64,000 nt of DNA, taken from NCBI GenBank assembly GCA_019285755.1, contig CP079103.1, positions 5,427,001 to 5,491,000 on the forward strand, given 5' to 3'. Of the stretch, positions 60,288 to 64,000 are shown piece by piece. The notes below the pieces were generated by a model. That model ran no database searches and had not been told where the DNA came from. It was given only the letters and a program-made list of their open reading frames with translations. The first letter of the stretch is position 1. Each line of letters opens with the position of its first letter. This DNA is from Chitinophaga sp. E66 (GTDB lineage: Bacteria > Bacteroidota > Bacteroidia > Chitinophagales > Chitinophagaceae). A program made the translations under genes and the position numbers.

Positions 60288-60846
60288 TGAACTGTACCCG
60301 ATCTTTGATTCACAATGAGGCGAGCCGCGTCAATTGCCGGCAAAGCCTGTTTGGTCTTGCGTTTCCCGGGCGGCGCCGGCTGCATGGCAAAGGCATGAAG
60401 CCCCGCCACACAGTCTCCTGCACCTGTTTGGGTTAACTAAACGATTGGATAAAAGAATCATCAGTTTTTGGAAGCGTACCTAGACATCGTTTGTTTTTAA
60501 TCGTTAAAAAATGTTCCGGCAATACGATGCCGTCCGGCGCTTATGCGCCGGCTCATTCCGGTTCTCTACAGGCATGACATACCCCTTTCCACGGTAGCAG
60601 AACACCTGTCAGTACAGGTCTCGGATACCGTCGGCAGTATTCTGGCCGGAAGCCTTCCCTTTCGGGACAGCAAGTTTGTTGTTAATGACCGGCGCCAGCC
60701 GGGGAACATTCATCCGGGTTCTTGCATGAAGTGTTCCGTAATTCTCTTTATCATATTGTCTTTCGCATTATCACCATGATACCTGGTGTGTCAAACAATG
60801 CATGCAAGTTAGGAGGGATAATTGAAAAAACAGTCGTTCAGTTTAT
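60288..60846. other. Region without a convincing gene, with one strong hairpin
   Basis: About 560 bp. CCGGCGC-TTAT-GCGCCGG at 60534-60551 is a perfect seven-pair hairpin without a T-run. Loose inverted words AACGATT/AATCGTT flank an AT-rich part near 60437-60505. Open frames here have unlikely composition. It may hold remains of older insertions. Confidence 0.45.
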
Positions 60847-62821
60847 TCAGTTTATGGCTATGGTATTTATACCATTACCTTCCAGCATGAGAGAATATTC
60901 GAAGGTCGTATAGGAGGATCCGTCGCTGTGAACGGAGATGGAGCCCTCCATTTTTTCAATGAAGTCTTTGCAGATGATCAGCGCCAATCCCGCTCCCCTG
61001 GCGCCTTCCCGGGAGTACTTACCCGGCACCTTGTATTCGAAGATGTGATATATATCCACGTCCGAAATACCCGTCCCGCCATTCGTAACGGAAATGACGG
61101 CACGTTCTTTCTGTTGCGTGGCACGGATGCTTACGGCGCTTGCTTTCAGCGAGAACTTAATGGCATTATGCAAAGGTTACGATGCACGAACTGCATCATT
61201 TCGCGATCTCCTTTCACCTGCATACCCGGCGGGATGGCCACTTCAAGCACTAATCCCTTATCGCGGATATCGGCGGCGTAAAGGTCGAGCACCTCGCGCC
61301 AGAGCTCCTCCAGGGAATAAGGCAGCGGGTTGTACTCGAAGCCGGTAAGTTGTGAACGGATCCAGCTGAGCACCGTTTCGAACAATTGCAGGGTATCCGA
61401 TGCCATGGCGGCGATGGAATTGGCGATCTCCTGGTATTGAACGGGCTTCAGGTCTTTTTGCCTGAACAGCTCCGCCACATTGATAATATGGCTCAGCGGC
61501 AGCCGGAAATCGTGCGCCAGGATAGTCAGGAGTTTATTCTTGAAGTCGTCGTGATGATGCAATAACTGGTTCTTCTCGATGACCATGCGGTTAATGGTGC
61601 TGATACGCTTTTTAATGATCCTGTTTTCCTGCTGCGAGCGGTACCAGGTATACAGCAGCAAGGCGGTCAGCAGGATGCAAACGCACAGGAATATCATCAC
61701 GATAATGCGGCTGCGGCTTTCCATCCGGTCGTACGACTCCGACTGTTCACGCAACTGGCGGTCGAGCCGGTAGGTATTCAGTTCCTGGTCACGCAGGAAA
61801 GACCATATAATCCTGTTCCTGCCGGGTGCGGAGGCTTTCCTGGTGCGAGGCGATTTCCTGGAGGATATCGGCGTAAGGCAACGCTTTTGCGGGGTCCAGC
61901 CTTTTATAATGTTCATATAGCGAAATGGCGGGCTTGATCATGAGTTTCCTGTAACCGCCGGTGGAGGCGGCGTCGAGCATGCGTTGCTGGTAAAGGATGG
62001 AATCGGGGAGTTTAGCGTACCCCGCGTAAATGACCATCTGCGCGTTGCCATAGAGGTCGAGGTAATGCATCCCTGCTGCGCCGGCGTGCGCGGTGAGCTG
62101 GCGCAGGTCTTCCATGGCAGCGCTCATCTTGTTGTCGCGGACTTTTTCATGGGCGAGGAAAAGCCCCGTATACGTGATCATGCGGTCATCGTGATAACGG
62201 ATGGCGATATCGCGGGCTTTGTTAAGAGCCCAGCGGGCCGAGTCTGCCTTGGCGGAATCGCCGGAGAATACGATGTAATAGTTGGCGAGCATGGTAGACC
62301 AGATGGAATCCTGCAGCAGGCGGCTGCCTACTCCCATGGCAGACTCCATGTAGGATTGCGCCTGCGCGCGGTTGCCTTCATAATGATAATAGCCCCCGAT
62401 GCAGTAGAGCGCGGTGCATATCCCTGCAGAGTCGCCCATGGTGCGGTACTGGCTGAGGGCTTCGAGGTACAGGCGGTGCGCGACGCCGGAGTTGTTCTGG
62501 AATGTAAAGCATGCGCCAAGGTTGACGGATGCGTCGGCCATTCCTTTTTGGTAATGAATGCGGCGGGATATGTCCCTGGCACGTTCGGCGTACAGGAGGC
62601 AGCTGTCGAGATGTGTTACCAGGTATAGGGAACTGATGATATTGAGCCGGTCGATGAACCGGGCGCTATCGGTGGTATGTGGGAGTTGTTGTTTGATTTG
62701 GCGGATGAGGGCGGTCTGCGCGGGGCGTTCAGGAAGGTAACGCAGCAGCAAAAGGAGATAATCAGGCGCCTGATGAGGAGCCGTGAGGGGTTGAGACGGG
62801 AAGAGGGGCCAGGCTGGTCAT
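60847..62821 (-). CDS. TPR-containing sensor histidine kinase
   Basis: Order: signal sequence (RRLIISFCCCVTFLNAPRA after repair), periplasmic tetratricopeptide-like repeats (GMADASVNLGACFTFQNNSG, GICTALYCIGGYYHYEGNRA), a membrane helix (IIVMIFLCVCILLTALLLYT), coiled coil, HisKA domain with the phospho-acceptor His in TILAHDFRLPLSHIINVAEL, and an ATPase domain with the N-box LHNAIKFSL, G1 NGGTGI and G2 GARGAGLALIICKDFIEKM. About 650 residues. Frame changes lie near 62730, 61800 and 61170. No response regulator is adjacent. It is divergent from two Gly-Gly-leader peptide genes, which makes a sensing link possible. The start at 62821 is tentative. Confidence 0.8.
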
Positions 62822-62954
62822 AAGGCTGTGTGTTTCCGGAGGCTGATTCCGGCCGGTAACATGGCGCTGCTGTTACATAATTTACGCAAAATCCGCCAAT
62901 TCAATATGTAGGTTGATGGCCGGTTTTAATGTTAATGGCTTGTGAACACGCCAT

Positions 62955-63004
62955 TTGTTCAAAAAAATGAACAGATTTCCCGGCTATTCCATTGAAATGA
63001 ACAG
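62955..63004. promoter_or_regulatory. TGAACAG inverted and direct repeats in the kinase/peptide intergenic region
   Basis: TTGTTCA and TGAACAG form an inverted pair at 62955-62974. A second direct TGAACAG occurs at 62998-63004. They lie in the roughly 360-bp region between the divergent histidine kinase and the first peptide gene, where a response regulator would bind. Confidence 0.4.
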
Positions 63005-63182
63005 GAATGGTCGACCGTCGATCGATTGCAGTGTCTTAGATTTACGGCCGTTAACGGAATAAATGTTTCCCCGCCGATGTTTGCCAGCCGTGAGTATGAG
63101 GAAAAGATCATGCAGCCATCGTCCGGGAGGAGTCAGCTCCGGTAAAGACAACACTCGCTTTTTAACCAAACCTCCTATAATC

Positions 63183-63454
63183 ATGGAAAACTTGCAAGTT
63201 CAAAATTTCGGTTGCCAGGAACTCGACGCTGTTGCAGCCCAGGAAGTGAACGGGGCTTCCTTTCCCTCGCCCTTACCAATGTAAACGGTAAAATCACCGT
63301 TGGAGCACAACTTGACACCAACGCATTACTGGGTAGCCTGCCCGGCCTTCCCGGCACCGGCGGCGGCGGCCTCGATCTGGGCGGACTCCTGTCTCCCGTG
63401 ACGAATCTCCTCCAGAGCCTCCTCGGCGGCCTGGGCGGCGGTCTGCTGCGCTAG
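63183..63454 (+). CDS. Gly-Gly-leader peptide precursor 1 (bacteriocin- or signal-like)
   Basis: A 90-residue precursor after one repair. Leader MENLQVQNFGCQELDAVAAQ then EVNGG; core from FLSLALTNVNGKITVGAQLD to TNLLQSLLGGLGGGLLR. The leader has the double-glycine type layout (ELxxV... hydrophobic spacing, then GG), normally cut by a C39-peptidase ABC exporter. The core is Gly/Leu-rich, has no Cys, and ends in a glycine-zipper-like segment. One G is lost in the G-run at 63250-63253, exactly at the GG site; without it the frame stops at once. Precursor 2 is a paralogue. No exporter gene lies in the window. Confidence 0.7.
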
Positions 63455-63470
63455 TCGTAACCCGAACCCT

Positions 63471-63504
63471 GGTGGCGCCCCGGTACTGGGCGCCACTATT
63501 TTTT
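63471..63504 (+). terminator. Terminator after peptide gene 1
   Basis: GTGGCGCCC, loop CGGTACT, GGGCGCCAC then ATTTTTTT. It ends 20 bp before the second peptide gene, so that gene needs read-through or its own start. Confidence 0.88.
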
Positions 63505-63523
63505 AATCCATAAACCATATAAC

Positions 63524-63748
63524 ATGGAAAACTTCAAACTCGAAGAACTCGGCTGCGAAGAACTGACCCAGTTCGAAGCCACAGACACACAAGGCGGCCT
63601 GCTCGACCTCTCCGGCCTCCTCGATGGCTTACTTGGTGGCATCCTCGGCGGCGGCGAAGGCAACCCCGTAGGCGGGCTCCTCACCACCGTAACCAATCTC
63701 CTCAACAACCTTCTCGGCGGCCTCGGCGGCATCGTAAGACCGCTCTAA
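63524..63748 (+). CDS. Gly-Gly-leader peptide precursor 2 (paralogue of precursor 1)
   Basis: Intact, 74 residues. Leader MENFKLEELGCEELTQFEAT then DTQGG; core LLDLSGLLDGLLGGILGGGE to TNLLNNLLGGLGGIVRPL. The two precursors share MEN(L/F), the GCxEL leader motif with its single Cys, the GG cut site, and GGLL(S/T)xVTNLLxxLLGGLGG near the end. Such pairs resemble two-peptide class II bacteriocins; a peptide signal is the alternative. It lies between two strong terminators. Confidence 0.75.
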   Translation: MENFKLEELGCEELTQFEATDTQGGLLDLSGLLDGLLGGILGGGEGNPVGGLLTTVTNLLNNLLGGLGGIVRPL

Positions 63749-63788
63749 GCCCGGAAGGAAATCAGTACATTCCAATTCATGCATCGCT

Positions 63789-63828
63789 AGCGGCTGCCGC
63801 AACCACGCGCAGCCGCTTTTCTTTTTCC
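63789..63828 (+). terminator. Terminator after peptide gene 2
   Basis: AGCGGCTGC, loop, GCAGCCGCT followed by TTTCTTTTT. Confidence 0.88.
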
Positions 63829-63861
63829 CTGCCTCCCCGCTCCCCGTGTCCCCGAATCCTT

Positions 63862-63869
63862 TATTTTTG
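63862..63869 (+). promoter_or_regulatory. Candidate -7 element upstream of xth
   Basis: TATTTTTG matches TAnnTTTG, 18 bp before the ATG at 63888, giving a very short leader. No clear -33 box. Confidence 0.45.
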
Positions 63870-63887
63870 CCGCAAACATTATTATAC

Positions 63888-64000
63888 ATGAGGATCGTCA
63901 CATACAATGTCAACGGCCTGCGATCAGCCATGACCAAAGGCTTCACCGAATGGCTCCAGTCCGACCCGGCCGATATCATCTGCCTCCAGGAAATCAAAGC
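63888..64000 (+). CDS. xth: Exodeoxyribonuclease III (AP endonuclease), N-terminal part
   Basis: The first 37 codons: MRIVTYNVNGLRSAMTKGFT, EWLQSDPADIICLQEIKA. The Asn in YNVNGLRSA and the Glu in CLQEIK are the metal-binding and catalytic residues of the ExoIII/APE family. The enzyme cuts at abasic sites in base-excision repair. The gene continues beyond the right edge. Confidence 0.93.
   Translation, partial: MRIVTYNVNGLRSAMTKGFTEWLQSDPADIICLQEIK

Noticed and set aside
60543..60779. 78-codon ORF between transposase and kinase
   Set aside because: No recognisable motif or start context; it overlaps a hairpin and looks random.

Overview
The window reads as a chromosome segment of a gliding-type Bacteroidota, most like Chitinophaga or another Chitinophagaceae. 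Evidence seen directly: gldE and gldD, an HU-mutY-ssb-gldE-gldD gene order, promoters of the TAnnTTTG type with no Shine-Dalgarno sequences, sigma/anti-sigma pairs next to an outer-membrane barrel, a two-gene methionine synthase, a long-form IspG and a DUF3109 protein. No rRNA, tRNA or cas gene was recognised. Genus-level placement is inference.

A technical point governs the whole annotation. Most long genes are interrupted by single-base losses or gains, nearly always in short G, C or A runs, including essential genes (carB, purH, tsf, pyrH, rpsB, ispG). Several dozen such sites look like uncorrected long-read or assembly errors rather than pseudogenes. I therefore give whole-gene spans and note where the frame changes.

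Layout. 1-9.7 kb: L,D-transpeptidase (partial), RNase G, a possible structured RNA, a 31-residue ribosomal-type peptide, a TPR protein, HU, then mutY, ssb, gldE, gldD, DUF3109 and lutB. 9.8-11.9 kb: ECF sigma factor and a fused anti-sigma/TonB-like protein. 11.96-13.15 kb: first copy of a 1.2-kb repeat, then a deleted DUF1016 nuclease gene. 14.7-21.2 kb: purH, comEC and carB. 21.3-29.8 kb: a tandem-HTH regulator with two small divergent genes, a large MscS channel, a TPR protein, acetyl-CoA synthetase and an L,D-transpeptidase. 29.9-35.9 kb: a sigma factor, anti-sigma, barrel, small exported protein and M16 peptidase series. 36.2-41.1 kb: kbl, a class D beta-lactamase-like lipoprotein without its catalytic residues, batB, batC and yitT. 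41.3-49 kb: AraC regulator, ispG, a lipoprotein and two-gene metH. 49.1-53 kb: an orphan small transcription unit, the second 1.2-kb repeat copy, comF and radA. 53.5-58.2 kb: a YugP-type peptidase, rplM-rpsI-rpsB-tsf and pyrH. 58.2-64 kb: accessory DNA.

The last 6 kb is the most unusual part. Nine short stem-loops with matched arm changes and a near-constant loop are spaced about 97-147 bp apart (58491-59433). They sit beside an eroded IS200/RAYT-type transposase gene (59619-60287). Next comes a TPR histidine kinase, divergent from two paralogous Gly-Gly-leader peptide genes, each followed by a clear terminator. These are my main candidates for undescribed systems: a stem-loop array with a possibly domesticated transposase, and a peptide bacteriocin or signal next to its possible sensor.
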